From contig NZ_CP073239.1 in NCBI RefSeq assembly GCF_009670965.2, forward strand, positions 620,001-684,000: 64,000 nt of DNA, in the 5' to 3' direction. Shown here in pieces: positions 27,801 through 35,726 of the stretch. The notes below the pieces were generated by a model that saw only the letters and a program-made list of their open reading frames with translations, was not told where the DNA came from and searched no databases. The stretch is from Riemerella anatipestifer. Lineage in GTDB: Bacteria; Bacteroidota; Bacteroidia; Flavobacteriales; Weeksellaceae. Position 1 is the stretch's first letter; each line of letters begins with the position of its first letter. The position numbers and the translations under genes are program-made.

Positions 27801-29067
27801 ACTCTTGAAACAAGGGTGATGATTTAGGAGCGACACGCCGACCTACCGTTTGCCTTTTGGGTAGTTGGGTGGATTTATTGAGAATAACATTGCCATTTTC
27901 GTCTTTTCGTTCTATTTCCCAACTTTCAAATTGGCAGAAACTCAGTAAACCTTTTTGAGATTTTAATTTTCGTTGATAAAAAATGACCACATCACGAATT
28001 TGCTCCTTCAAGGCAAGTGTTAATTGTGGGTGAAATTGAGCTTGTGTTTCCCAAATTTGCTCAAATTCATCTAAATAATCTTGACGATAGAAAACTTGGT
28101 TCTTTAGTGAAGTATGCGGATTTTTCTGTATTTGTTTCCAAAGGTTTTCGCCTACGGTTTCTTTATTAAAATACAATTCCTTGCTTCTATCTGAAATCGC
28201 TCCTAAATACCCGCTGGATTTATTTAAGTCGCTATTGATTTCCTGTAAAACAATCGCTAACAACTCCAAATCTAATTTTCGAGCTAAACCTTCTGCACGC
28301 AGTTGGTATTTTTTTAGTTTCAAATCAGCACCTTTTTCAGAGAGCTTAATTCCTTCAATAGCAAAGGGTTCTTTACAAATAGCCCAGGTTTGACTTTTAT
28401 TTTTTCCTTTCAACTCTTTATACAGTTCATTTAAAAGAACATGAGAGTAAAACTGCCTTTGATATTCCCAAATGCTGTCAAATTCCGCTTGCAAATCCGA
28501 GCGATAGAAATCAGGCACATATTTTTTACCTTTTGATAGCAATTCATAGGCGTACTGCCCTGGTGTTAAGCTTTCATCATACAACTTTTTGGCTACAGCC
28601 ATACCATCAACTGCTTGTCCTTCTTCTTCATTATTTACTTTTCTACTGCTTTTGTAGCCTCGCTTTTTATTAATTGCTAAAAACACACGGGCTAAATCTT
28701 CTAATTCTATTCGTTCTCTCGCTGCCTTGGCTCTTAACTCTAATGTTTGGTAAGTCGTGTTTTTACCAATTTCGGTTAGAGATGTATCTTTATCAATCAA
28801 CTGATTTTTAATCAACAAGTCTATTAAATCTTTTCTTCTGAGTTTATAGCGCTGTAGATTTCTTCTTGCACTTCTTTTAGCTGTTCTATCGGCATTGGTA
28901 GATAAGGGTTTCCCTGCTTCAAAATTTGTTTTTTCATCTACTGTTAGAGGATTTACACGAACGCCTAACTTAATAATTTCAGATTTCTCATCCTTTTCTT
29001 TTGCTTCTCTAACCAACGCCCAACCGATAGAGTTAGTGCCTAAGTCTAATCCAAGTATGGTTTTCAT
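24802..29067 (-). CDS. cas9: RNA-guided endonuclease Cas9, subtype II-C
   Basis: Effector that cuts DNA matching the crRNA spacer with help of tracrRNA. The 1421 residues are long for II-C but usual in flavobacteria. Visible in order: RuvC-I ILGLDLGTNSIGWAL (D8), the arginine-rich bridge helix (about 61-82, RTAKRSARRN), RuvC-II VRIELARELKK (about 705), HNH with DIEHIIPKALLFDD (His about 793) and RuvC-III NDHRHHAMDALTVAF (about 965). All catalytic residues are present, so both nuclease lobes should be active. The ATG at 29067 is 48 nt from a weak -7 box (TAACTTTA, 29115-29122, minus), placing the cas9 and tracrRNA promoters back to back. Confidence 0.98.
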   Translation of the reverse strand: MKTILGLDLGTNSIGWALVREAKEKDEKSEIIKLGVRVNPLTVDEKTNFEAGKPLSTNADRTAKRSARRNLQRYKLRRKDLIDLLIKNQLIDKDTSLTEIGKNTTYQTLELRAKAARERIELEDLARVFLAINKKRGYKSSRKVNNEEEGQAVDGMAVAKKLYDESLTPGQYAYELLSKGKKYVPDFYRSDLQAEFDSIWEYQRQFYSHVLLNELYKELKGKNKSQTWAICKEPFAIEGIKLSEKGADLKLKKYQLRAEGLARKLDLELLAIVLQEINSDLNKSSGYLGAISDRSKELYFNKETVGENLWKQIQKNPHTSLKNQVFYRQDYLDEFEQIWETQAQFHPQLTLALKEQIRDVVIFYQRKLKSQKGLLSFCQFESWEIERKDENGNVILNKSTQLPKRQTVGRRVAPKSSPLFQEFKIWQNINNLEIVKISDRDSKNKKETEETLSDDERKLLFEELNLRGNLSQKEVLQILGLKDKECKTNFLEGLEGNRTNVALFNIYQQIAENEGYGFDWSKKSAQEIKEELKAVFSQIGIQANILDFNAELDGKEFENQASYQLWHLLYSAEEDDKINEEDQIIYGNSAVSLKKKLCEKFGFTPEYAKWIANVSLQDDYGNLSTKAMRKIIPYLIDGNDYSEACALAGYNHSNSLTKEENDNRELLDKLELLPKNSLRNPVVEKILNQMVNVVNQVIETYGKPDEVRIELARELKKSAEERAEMTKGINEATRRNEDIKKLITKDFGIPNPTKSDVVRYRLWEELAPLAYKDVFTGKQIKKEDLFSSKIDIEHIIPKALLFDDSFSNKTLAFRETNLKKADRTAYDFIESDYNTTLDDYIQRVETLYNNAKGTISKGKRNKLLMTQKNLPDGFIERDLRNSQYIAKKAKAMLQQVFKDVNVTSGSITDRLREDWDLINVMKELNFPKYKALGLTEIEERYDIGQEKPKKVEVITDWTKRNDHRHHAMDALTVAFTTHSHVQYLNNLNTIHSLKGDEVDLELSKLYGLKNTITEVVNKKRKFIPPMPSFREEAKKHIETILVSIKNKNKVYTKNINKTKKKSGHNTKEQLTPRGQLHKETVYGKSKRPMNKPTKINKNFSLEQAQLIINVQEKELVLCHLAQFDNNPAVAFDTKTLKKTPLLKNGELLKEVSCFEEIFTIRKEIVGSNPSSKQIVPDTKSINKIIDKNIQSILKKRLSDFGGNTKEAFSDLDKNPIWLNKEKGICIKRVTITGVSNAEALHHQKDHLGKEILDDKGNPIPADFVSTGNNHHLAVYLDSEGKLQDNIVSFYEAVVRTSQGLPVVDKGLNKDLGWKFLFSLKQNEMFVFSNDDFDINDFDLLDDNNAELISKHLYRVQAISKVPVGNSFARDIIFRHHIETTVERKKELKDISYIQLKSLEGLRNIKKVRINHIGKIVQVGEY

Positions 29068-29130
29068 TTTTAATATATTGATTTTTAAACAATAATAATC
29101 TTTATTTTCGTGTATAAAGTTAATAAATAT

Positions 29131-29161
29131 TTTGTCATTATAATATTTATATCTAAATTTG
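29131..29161 (+). promoter_or_regulatory. tracrRNA promoter
   Basis: TTTG at 29131-29134, exactly 19 nt, then TAAATTTG at 29154-29161: a perfect Bacteroidota promoter. It predicts a start near 29167, right at the anti-repeat. Confidence 0.8.
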
Positions 29162-29166
29162 TCGCT

Positions 29167-29242
29167 GAAAGCAATTCACAATAAGGATTATTCCGTTGTG
29201 AGAACATTTATTACGGGGTCTGATAACAGTACCTCGTTTTTT
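29167..29242 (+). ncRNA. tracrRNA of the type II-C system
   Basis: The predicted 5' end begins GAAAGCAATTCACAA (29167-29181), a 15-nt perfect complement of repeat bases 2-16. It continues with the nexus hairpin AAGGATTATTCCGTT (29183-29197) and ends in a terminator stem CGGGGTCTG / CAG-T-ACCTCG followed by six T. At about 75 nt it is compact, with little room beyond anti-repeat, nexus and terminator. It lies between cas9 and the nitronate monooxygenase gene and is divergent from cas9. Confidence 0.88.
29214..29242 (+). terminator. Intrinsic terminator forming the 3' end of the tracrRNA
   Basis: CGGGGT pairs with ACCTCG (one G-U), extended by CTG / CAG across one bulged T, followed by TTTTTT. 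Confidence 0.8.
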
Positions 29243-29320
29243 GTTATATGCCCTCCTATAAAAAATCAATTTAATAGATAACCTCAATTTTTGTAACTTT
29301 ATCGACTAAACATAAAAAAT

Positions 29321-30256
29321 ATGAAAAATAGAATTTCAAATCTTTTCAATATACAATATCCTATCATACAAGGTGGTATGGTATGGCATAGCGGTTGGCG
29401 GTTAGCTTCTGCTGTTTCTAATGCTGGTGGTCTCGGACTGATTGGTGCCGGAAGTATGTACCCTGATGTTTTAAGAGAACACCTCCAAAAATGCAAAAAA
29501 GCCACCAACAAGCCTTTTGGTGTTAATATTCCTATGCTTTATCCTAACTTAGATGAAATCATCAACATCATTATGGAAGAGCAGATTAAAATCGTATTTA
29601 CCTCAGCAGGAAACCCGAAAACTTACACCGAAACTTTACAAAAAGAAGGTATAAAAGTAGCTCACGTGGTTTCTTCTCTAAAATTTGCAATAAAATGTGA
29701 AGAAGCTGGTGTAGATGCTGTTGTTGCTGAAGGATTTGAAGCTGGAGGACATAACGGCAGAGACGAGACTACCACTTTCTGCCTTATCCCTAATGTGAGA
29801 AAACATATCAGTACTCCCCTTATTGCTGCAGGAGGCATCGCCACAGGACAACAGATAAAAGCTGCCATGATACTTGGAGCAGACGGTGTACAAATCGGTT
29901 CTAGATTTGCAGCCACAACAGAGGCGAGTTCTCATGAGGCATTTAAACAAAAAATAGTGGAGGCTAAAGAGGGAGACACTCAACTTACTTTGAAAGAACT
30001 TGCTCCCGTTAGGCTATTAAAAAACAAATTCTTCTACGACCTAGAAAAACTTTATGAAAATGGAAGGGATACAGAAGCTCTGAAACAAGCCTTAGGAAGA
30101 GCAAGAGCTAAGAAAGGTATGTTCGAAGGCGATTTAGACGAAGGCGAACTAGAAATAGGACAAGTTTCTGCTCTCATAGATGACATTATCTCGGTAGATG
30201 AAGTATTTAAAAGACTCATAAAAGAGTTCAACGAATGTACAGAACCTTTTTTATAG
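29321..30256 (+). CDS. Nitronate monooxygenase / FabK-like flavin enzyme
   Basis: FMN-dependent TIM-barrel enzyme of 311 residues, related both to nitronate monooxygenases (2-nitropropane dioxygenases) and to the enoyl-ACP reductase FabK. Seen: YPIIQGGMVWHSGWRLA, GGLGLIGAG, VVAEGFEAGGHNGRDE with the family histidine, PLIAAGGIATGQQI and ADGVQIGSRFAAT for flavin phosphate binding. Length and motifs do not settle between detoxification and a fatty-acid role. It follows the tracrRNA on the same strand; a weak -7 box (TAACTTTA) lies 20-30 nt upstream. Confidence 0.85.
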   Translation: MKNRISNLFNIQYPIIQGGMVWHSGWRLASAVSNAGGLGLIGAGSMYPDVLREHLQKCKKATNKPFGVNIPMLYPNLDEIINIIMEEQIKIVFTSAGNPKTYTETLQKEGIKVAHVVSSLKFAIKCEEAGVDAVVAEGFEAGGHNGRDETTTFCLIPNVRKHISTPLIAAGGIATGQQIKAAMILGADGVQIGSRFAATTEASSHEAFKQKIVEAKEGDTQLTLKELAPVRLLKNKFFYDLEKLYENGRDTEALKQALGRARAKKGMFEGDLDEGELEIGQVSALIDDIISVDEVFKRLIKEFNECTEPFL

Positions 30257-30262
30257 TAAATT

Positions 30263-30291
30263 TAAAGCTACCCTAGACAGGTAGCTTTTTT
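30263..30291 (+). terminator. Terminator of the nitronate monooxygenase gene
   Basis: AAAGCTACC / GGTAGCTTT with loop CTAGACA and a long T-run, reaching the stop of the convergent enoyl-CoA hydratase gene. Confidence 0.85.
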
Positions 30292-31055
30292 TATTTTTTA
30301 GCTAATCGTGCTTTAATATTTTGTATATTTTCTTTTGCAGTAGCCTCTAATACTAGACTTGCACTCATTAGAATTCGGTCAGGCATAATGCTGTCAAAAT
30401 GCTCTGTACCTTCCCAAGATACTTTTTTAATGAGAGCCAATGCATCTGCGCTCCGTTCTGACAACTGCTTTAAAAACGCATCTAGTTTTTCGTCCATAGA
30501 AGTTATATTTTCCGAAATGTGATGGTAGATATGATTTCTTTCTGCCCATTCGGCACTTCTAAACTCTGTATCTAGAGACATTGCAGAAAACTGTGATTTC
30601 CCTATCTTTCGCTCCACAAACGGACCAATAACGAATGGACCAATACCTAAATTGATTTCTGTAAGTGCTAAGGCAGCTTCTTTTGTTGCGAAGCAATAGT
30701 CTGCCGCACAAGCGATGCCTACGCCACCGCCTGTAACCTTACCCTGAACTCTTACAACTACTATTTTGCCACAATTTTTCATTGCATTTAGTACCTTAGC
30801 AAATCCTCCAAAAAATCTTTTAGAAGCTTCTAAATTATCAATCTCTAGTAATTCATCAAAGCTCGCACCTGCACAAAACGCTTTTTCTCCGTGAGATTTA
30901 AGTAATATTGCCTTTACTTCTTCTTTCGCTCCTTCGGATAAAATAGTTTCAGCAAGTTGTTCTAAAATATGCCTTGGCAAAGAGTTGCTTTTAGGCGTCC
31001 CAAAAGTAATATGTGCAATATGATTTTTTATTTCTGAATTTACAAAAGCTTCCAT
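30291..31055 (-). CDS. Enoyl-CoA hydratase/isomerase family protein
   Basis: Crotonase-fold enzyme of 254 residues acting on acyl-CoA thioesters in fatty acid or amino acid breakdown. The oxyanion-hole segments KAFCAGASFDEL and VQGKVTGGGVGIACAADYCF are visible, followed by ALTEINLGIGPFV, where the catalytic glutamate usually sits. Exact substrate unknown. It is monocistronic, flanked by a convergent gene on the left and divergent radA on the right. Confidence 0.88.
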   Translation of the reverse strand: MEAFVNSEIKNHIAHITFGTPKSNSLPRHILEQLAETILSEGAKEEVKAILLKSHGEKAFCAGASFDELLEIDNLEASKRFFGGFAKVLNAMKNCGKIVVVRVQGKVTGGGVGIACAADYCFATKEAALALTEINLGIGPFVIGPFVERKIGKSQFSAMSLDTEFRSAEWAERNHIYHHISENITSMDEKLDAFLKQLSERSADALALIKKVSWEGTEHFDSIMPDRILMSASLVLEATAKENIQNIKARLAKK

Positions 31056-31148
31056 TCTTTATTGACTTTAGATTTATATTCTACGCTCTGCTAATTTAAG
31101 AAAATTTATTTTGTAAATTGCGGTTTTATTTTTAATAGACATTCAGAA

Positions 31149-32498
31149 GTGGCTAAATTAAAAACAGTATATTATTGTCAGAATTGTGGTTCACAACATT
31201 CCAAATGGCACGGACAATGCCAAAATTGTGGACAATGGAACACTTTAGTGGAAGAGATTGCAGAAAAAACAACCTCTAAAAATTATGCAGGAGATTTTGG
31301 AAGACAACACCTCATCAATATCATAGAAGTAGAAACACAAGCTGAGCAACGCATTAAAACTCCAAGCGAAGAACTTAACAGAGTTTTGGGTGGTGGTATT
31401 GTTTTAGGTTCGGTAACTCTTATCGGAGGCGAACCAGGTATAGGGAAATCTACACTACTATTGCAATTAGCCCTTAAAATGAAGAAAAAAATCCTCTATG
31501 TTTCTGGGGAAGAAAGTGCCTCTCAAATCAAAATGAGAGCAGATAGACTAACGGAACTCCAAAATCCGAATTGTTTTTTATACACTGAAACTTCAATAGA
31601 GAAAATCTTACACGAAGCCAAAAAACTTCAGCCCGATTTTATGATTGTGGACTCTATACAAACCTTACATTCGCAGGTGATGGAGAGTTCCCCAGGCACA
31701 GTATCTCAAATTAGAGAATGTGCTTCAGAAGTTATAAAGTTTGCAAAAGCGACCAACACGCCTGTTTTCTTAGTGGGACATATTACTAAAGATGGACAAA
31801 TAGCTGGACCAAAAGTATTGGAACATATGGTAGATGTAGTTCTTAATTTTGATGGTGATAGAAACCATTTGTTTAGACTTTTAAGAGCAAATAAAAATCG
31901 TTTTGGTTCTACTGCGGAGATTGGTATTTATGAGATGATTTCGGCGGGATTGAAAGAAATTAAAAATCCTTCGGAAGTGCTTATTACCAAAAAATCCGAA
32001 GAGTTTTCAGGTAATGCGGTGGCAGTAACGCTAGAAGGTAACCGCCCTATGTTGCTAGAAATACAAGCCCTCGTAAGTACAGCCGTGTATGGTACACCAC
32101 AGAGAAGTTCTACGGGTTTTGATGCTAAAAGGCTCAATATGCTTTTGGCAGTTTTGGAGAAACGCTCTGGCTTTCAACTTGGGGCTAAAGATGTATTTTT
32201 AAATATTACTGGAGGTATTAAAACGGACGACCCCGCTCTAGATTTAGCTGTAGTTGCCGCTATCTTATCTTCCAACGAGGATATTGCAGTGTCGGAGCAT
32301 TATTGTTTTGCAGGGGAAATTGGTCTTAGTGGAGAAATTCGTCCTGTGCCACAAATAGAAAAACGCATCTCCGAAGCCGAAAAACTAGGCTATCATAAAA
32401 TATTTGTTTCTAAACAAAATAAGATACCAAAGAAAAAACACAATATAAAAATTGTGGAAGTTTCTAAAATAGAAGACTTTCACGAAGAGATATTTTAA
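31149..32498 (+). CDS. radA: DNA repair protein RadA (Sms), branch-migration helicase
   Basis: Helps process recombination intermediates and supports natural transformation in many bacteria. The 449 residues carry the zinc finger (C10, C13, C24, C27), a RecA-like core with Walker A GGEPGIGKSTLL, the RadA-specific RANKNRFGST motif and a C-terminal Lon-protease-like domain (GGIKTDDPALDLAVVAAIL) without protease function. The start is GTG at 31149, directly before AKLKTVYYCQNCG as expected for the family. Confidence 0.97.
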   Translation: MAKLKTVYYCQNCGSQHSKWHGQCQNCGQWNTLVEEIAEKTTSKNYAGDFGRQHLINIIEVETQAEQRIKTPSEELNRVLGGGIVLGSVTLIGGEPGIGKSTLLLQLALKMKKKILYVSGEESASQIKMRADRLTELQNPNCFLYTETSIEKILHEAKKLQPDFMIVDSIQTLHSQVMESSPGTVSQIRECASEVIKFAKATNTPVFLVGHITKDGQIAGPKVLEHMVDVVLNFDGDRNHLFRLLRANKNRFGSTAEIGIYEMISAGLKEIKNPSEVLITKKSEEFSGNAVAVTLEGNRPMLLEIQALVSTAVYGTPQRSSTGFDAKRLNMLLAVLEKRSGFQLGAKDVFLNITGGIKTDDPALDLAVVAAILSSNEDIAVSEHYCFAGEIGLSGEIRPVPQIEKRISEAEKLGYHKIFVSKQNKIPKKKHNIKIVEVSKIEDFHEEIF

Positions 32499-32521
32499 GC
32501 ATTCATCTTGTTTAAAAACCT

Positions 32522-32529
32522 TACTTTTG
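32522..32529 (+). promoter_or_regulatory. -7 box of the lipoprotein/heme protein transcript
   Basis: TACTTTTG, 15 nt before the ATG at 32545. Confidence 0.5.
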
Positions 32530-32544
32530 CCTAAATAAAAGAAA

Positions 32545-34197
32545 ATGAAAAAAGTTTTTTTTCTGCTTATCCTTAGTCTTATAATGTACTCTTGTGCCAG
32601 AGTAGGTGCTCCTGTAGGTGGCAATAAGGATACTTTAGCCCCTCGTTTTTTAGGAGCTAATATAGACAGTTCTAGAACCAAAGTGCCTGTACTTATAAGA
32701 GAATTAAGACTAGATTTTGACGAATATGTCAATTTAAAAGATGTTCAGAAGCAGCTCATTATTTCGCCACCTATTAAAAACATAAAGAAGATTATCCCTT
32801 CTAATCTTGCTAATAAATATGTGTTGATACAGTGGGGAGATACTCTACAAGCCAATACCACTTACAGCTTTAATTTTGGTAATGCCATTGTAGATAACAA
32901 CGAAGGTAATATTCTACCATATTTTAATTTTGCTTTTTCTACTGGGGAAAAATTAGATAGTCTCTACCTTGCAGGAACGGCACAAAACGCTCTATCTACG
33001 CCTAACAGTGAGGCTCAATCTAAATCTAATATAGTAGTGGGGCTTTATAAGGCTTCGGATAGCATCAATTTTAGAGAAAAACCTTACTACATTACTAAAG
33101 CTGATAAAGACGGCTATTTTGAGTTGGAGTATTTAGCTCAAGGCAAATATAAAGTCATCGCTTTTGATGATGAAAATATGAACTCGGTATATGATAAAAG
33201 CAAAGAAAATTTAAGCTTTATTAAAGATGAACTTAATGTTACTAAAGGTATTTCTGGGCTTAAACTCACGCTTTATCCACCTAAAAAAGAAGTAAAATAT
33301 AAAGAAATAAAAGCCATAGACGGAGGTCTCCTTCTCCTTTTTGAAGGCAAACCCGAAAAAGTAGATGTAAAGGAAATTACAGGTCTAGTACAAGATTATA
33401 AAGTTTCTCATCAGAAGTTTTCAGATTCCGTAAGGGTTTGGTTTGATGCCCAAAAGGAAAATTTAAGCTCCACCCAAGGGACTAACCTCAAATTCAGTTA
33501 CGATACAAAAGTTAAAAAAGATGCCGTCCAGATATTCTATCGTACCAATCCTAAGGAAGAATTTACTCTTAAAAATAATGAGGGGCATTTACTTCCGCCC
33601 AATCACCCATTTAAGATTACAGCTAATATGGAGTTAAAAGAACTCAACACCCAACAATGGGAACTAAAGGTAGATTCTACTCATCAACAACCTTTTAAAG
33701 CAAAAATAGCCGAAACTTCGCCCAATACCATCATTATTGAAAGTGATTTTCAGAAAGAAAAAAAATACCGCCTATTTATTCCAAAAGAAAGTGTAAGTTC
33801 TTTCTATAAATCTAATGCTAAACCTTATGTTTTTGAGTTCGAGGCAGACACGCCCCAAAACTATGGCTCTGTAACAATAAGGCTTAAAAATAAACCTTCT
33901 GTTCCCTTTTGGATAGAGCTTCTAGACCAACAAAACAAAGTATTATCTAGTAGAAAAACTACCGAAGCAGAACATAAATTCACAGAACTGAAACCTAGCA
34001 CTTATTATATAAGAATCTTAGTGGATAATAACAGTAACGGTATTTGGGATACCGCCGACTTAGCGACTAATACTCCTGCCGAAGATTACTTTGTTTTCCC
34101 TAAGAAAATAGAAGCTAGACAGCTATGGGATTTGGTAGAAGATTGGGAATTGCCCACACAAGAAACTGCAACAGAAAACAATAATAAAGAAAACTAA
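32545..34197 (+). CDS. Lipoprotein with N-terminal SbsA-like Ig domain
   Basis: A 550-residue lipoprotein; the signal ends YSC (Cys17). The first 110 residues (GGNKDTLAPRFLGANIDSS, LRLDFDEYVNLKDV, TYSFNFGNAIVDNNEG) resemble the bacterial Ig-like Big_5 domain. Next comes a carboxypeptidase-like beta domain (about 150-230, EYLAQGKYKVIAFDDENMNS), and the rest is beta rich with a similar motif near the C-terminus (IRILVDNNSNGIWDTADL). It overlaps the next gene by one base (TAATG) and is cotranscribed with the heme-binding protein. Such lipoproteins are common in flavobacteria; the role is unknown, probably envelope related. Confidence 0.75.
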   Translation: MKKVFFLLILSLIMYSCARVGAPVGGNKDTLAPRFLGANIDSSRTKVPVLIRELRLDFDEYVNLKDVQKQLIISPPIKNIKKIIPSNLANKYVLIQWGDTLQANTTYSFNFGNAIVDNNEGNILPYFNFAFSTGEKLDSLYLAGTAQNALSTPNSEAQSKSNIVVGLYKASDSINFREKPYYITKADKDGYFELEYLAQGKYKVIAFDDENMNSVYDKSKENLSFIKDELNVTKGISGLKLTLYPPKKEVKYKEIKAIDGGLLLLFEGKPEKVDVKEITGLVQDYKVSHQKFSDSVRVWFDAQKENLSSTQGTNLKFSYDTKVKKDAVQIFYRTNPKEEFTLKNNEGHLLPPNHPFKITANMELKELNTQQWELKVDSTHQQPFKAKIAETSPNTIIIESDFQKEKKYRLFIPKESVSSFYKSNAKPYVFEFEADTPQNYGSVTIRLKNKPSVPFWIELLDQQNKVLSSRKTTEAEHKFTELKPSTYYIRILVDNNSNGIWDTADLATNTPAEDYFVFPKKIEARQLWDLVEDWELPTQETATENNNKEN

Positions 34198-34661
34198 TGA
34201 AAAAAATATTTAAAATAGCATTGTGGATTATATTAGGTCTGTTACTGATACAACTTATCCCAATAGACCGCACTAACCCTCCAGTAAACGAAAAGGATAA
34301 TTTTGTAAGGGTGGAAAATACGCCTAAAGAGATAGAAGTGCTTTTAAAAAAGGCTTGTTACGACTGCCATTCCAACGAAACTAAATACCCTAGTTACGCC
34401 TACATTGCACCTATATCTTGGAGCATAAAACACCATATTAACGAAGGAAGAAAGCATCTCAACTTCTCCGTGTGGAATACTTATAATGAGTATCTAAAAA
34501 AAGGAGCTTTGGAAGGAAGTATAGAAACTATAAAACGCCACGAAATGCCACTAAAAGGCTATGTAGCACAACACCCAGAAGCACAACTCACCCAAAAACA
34601 AAGACAGCTTTTGCAAGATTATTTCCAAAAACTACTAGATGAGGAGGTTTATAAAAAATAA
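34197..34661 (+). CDS. Membrane-anchored heme-binding domain protein
   Basis: 154 residues with an N-terminal anchor (IFKIALWIILGLLLIQLIP) and one c-type heme site CYDCH at about residue 54, followed by SNETKYPSYAYIAPISW. This matches the haem_bd family of small periplasmic monoheme proteins in Bacteroidota. A methionine near the C-terminal third (KRHEMPLKGY) could be the distal ligand; this is inference. Translationally coupled to the preceding lipoprotein. Likely periplasmic electron carrier or heme sensor. Confidence 0.82.
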   Translation: MKKIFKIALWIILGLLLIQLIPIDRTNPPVNEKDNFVRVENTPKEIEVLLKKACYDCHSNETKYPSYAYIAPISWSIKHHINEGRKHLNFSVWNTYNEYLKKGALEGSIETIKRHEMPLKGYVAQHPEAQLTQKQRQLLQDYFQKLLDEEVYKK

Positions 34662-34665
34662 TGTA

Positions 34666-35511
34666 TCAGTCTTCTAACTCAATAGGATTGTATCCCTTCT
34701 TTTCCGACTCATCTCTTTTTTGTTTTTCTCTCAATGCGGTGGTTTGTTCAGGCGAGAGAACTACACCATCATTTTTCATTGATTGTAATAAGTTCTTCCT
34801 AAAATTATCTTTCGTATCCTCTAATTCCTGCTTTGTAACAGATATAGAATTATCATAGCGTTTTTTGTTTATACCTACTATCTTTCCTTTTAAATCTCGA
34901 CTGGGTAATGATTTTACTAACTCAAAATCGTACTCTTCTTTTTTGTCAGTCATTTTTATAATTAGACCTGGTAGCCCTCCAAACTTATAAGGTCCATAAG
35001 GGAAAGGAATTTCAGTAGAGTACCAAGCAATCCAATCTCTACCCTTAAATCTTAACTCTGCTTTTTTACAACTAAAAGAGCTAACTATCTTCGTTTCATT
35101 AACTAATTTCCAACTATTGATTTTAGGTTCTTGATAAGAAAGAACAGAAGTTCCTACAGTTCCATAAAAAATAGTTTTATCATTTTCTTGTACGACTAGA
35201 AATTTAGAATTTGTTTTTGGAAATGACTTACCACTAAAATTAATAGAATTTGAGCCGCTTCTCATAGCTGTATTCAGCTCACTAGTAAAAATAGAATCGT
35301 ACTTTAGTAAATTTTCACTAATAAAAAATGAGCGATTATCACTAACCTGAAGAGAAAATAGCTCTTGATAAAGATTTTCAGGATAAAGATTATTAGGTTT
35401 AGACTTCAATAGATAAGTAAAACTTCCGCGTAACGAATCGTTTTTATATACTTGTGCATCAATGCATACAAATAACAGCAGTGTTATAGTGAAAATGTAT
35501 TTTTTAAACAT
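34666..35511 (-). CDS. GLPGLI family protein
   Basis: Named for the sequence it contains (FGGLPGLIIKM, about residue 180), a family seen almost only in Bacteroidota. 281 residues with a signal peptide (KKYIFTITLLLFVCIDAQ), so it is periplasmic or outer-membrane associated. Function is not established; some members neighbour TonB receptors or peptidases. It converges with the heme protein gene with only 4 bp between stops. No clear terminator separates them. Confidence 0.9.
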   Translation of the reverse strand: MFKKYIFTITLLLFVCIDAQVYKNDSLRGSFTYLLKSKPNNLYPENLYQELFSLQVSDNRSFFISENLLKYDSIFTSELNTAMRSGSNSINFSGKSFPKTNSKFLVVQENDKTIFYGTVGTSVLSYQEPKINSWKLVNETKIVSSFSCKKAELRFKGRDWIAWYSTEIPFPYGPYKFGGLPGLIIKMTDKKEEYDFELVKSLPSRDLKGKIVGINKKRYDNSISVTKQELEDTKDNFRKNLLQSMKNDGVVLSPEQTTALREKQKRDESEKKGYNPIELED

Positions 35512-35689
35512 AAAATTAAATCCTTAATTGCTACAAAAATATATTTTATGAAAATAATCAAATACAATAATAGTTAATTTACTTTTGGTGAGTCTTTTTT
35601 ATTGAAATTCCAAATCACTAATCAGGATAGTGTTCTGTTAAAATAAATGTTAATTTCCTTTACTTATTTTTTAACCGAGTTTTATTAAC

Positions 35690-35697
35690 TACCTTTG
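35690..35697 (+). promoter_or_regulatory. -7 box of the TlpA-like lipoprotein gene
   Basis: TACCTTTG, 29 nt before the ATG at 35727. Confidence 0.55.
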
Positions 35698-35726
35698 TGA
35701 TTGTAAAAAAATAATCATTTATATCT

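Noticed and set aside
29299..29511. Minus-strand frame opposite the nitronate monooxygenase start
   Set aside because: Shadow of a well-supported gene, with no start signals.
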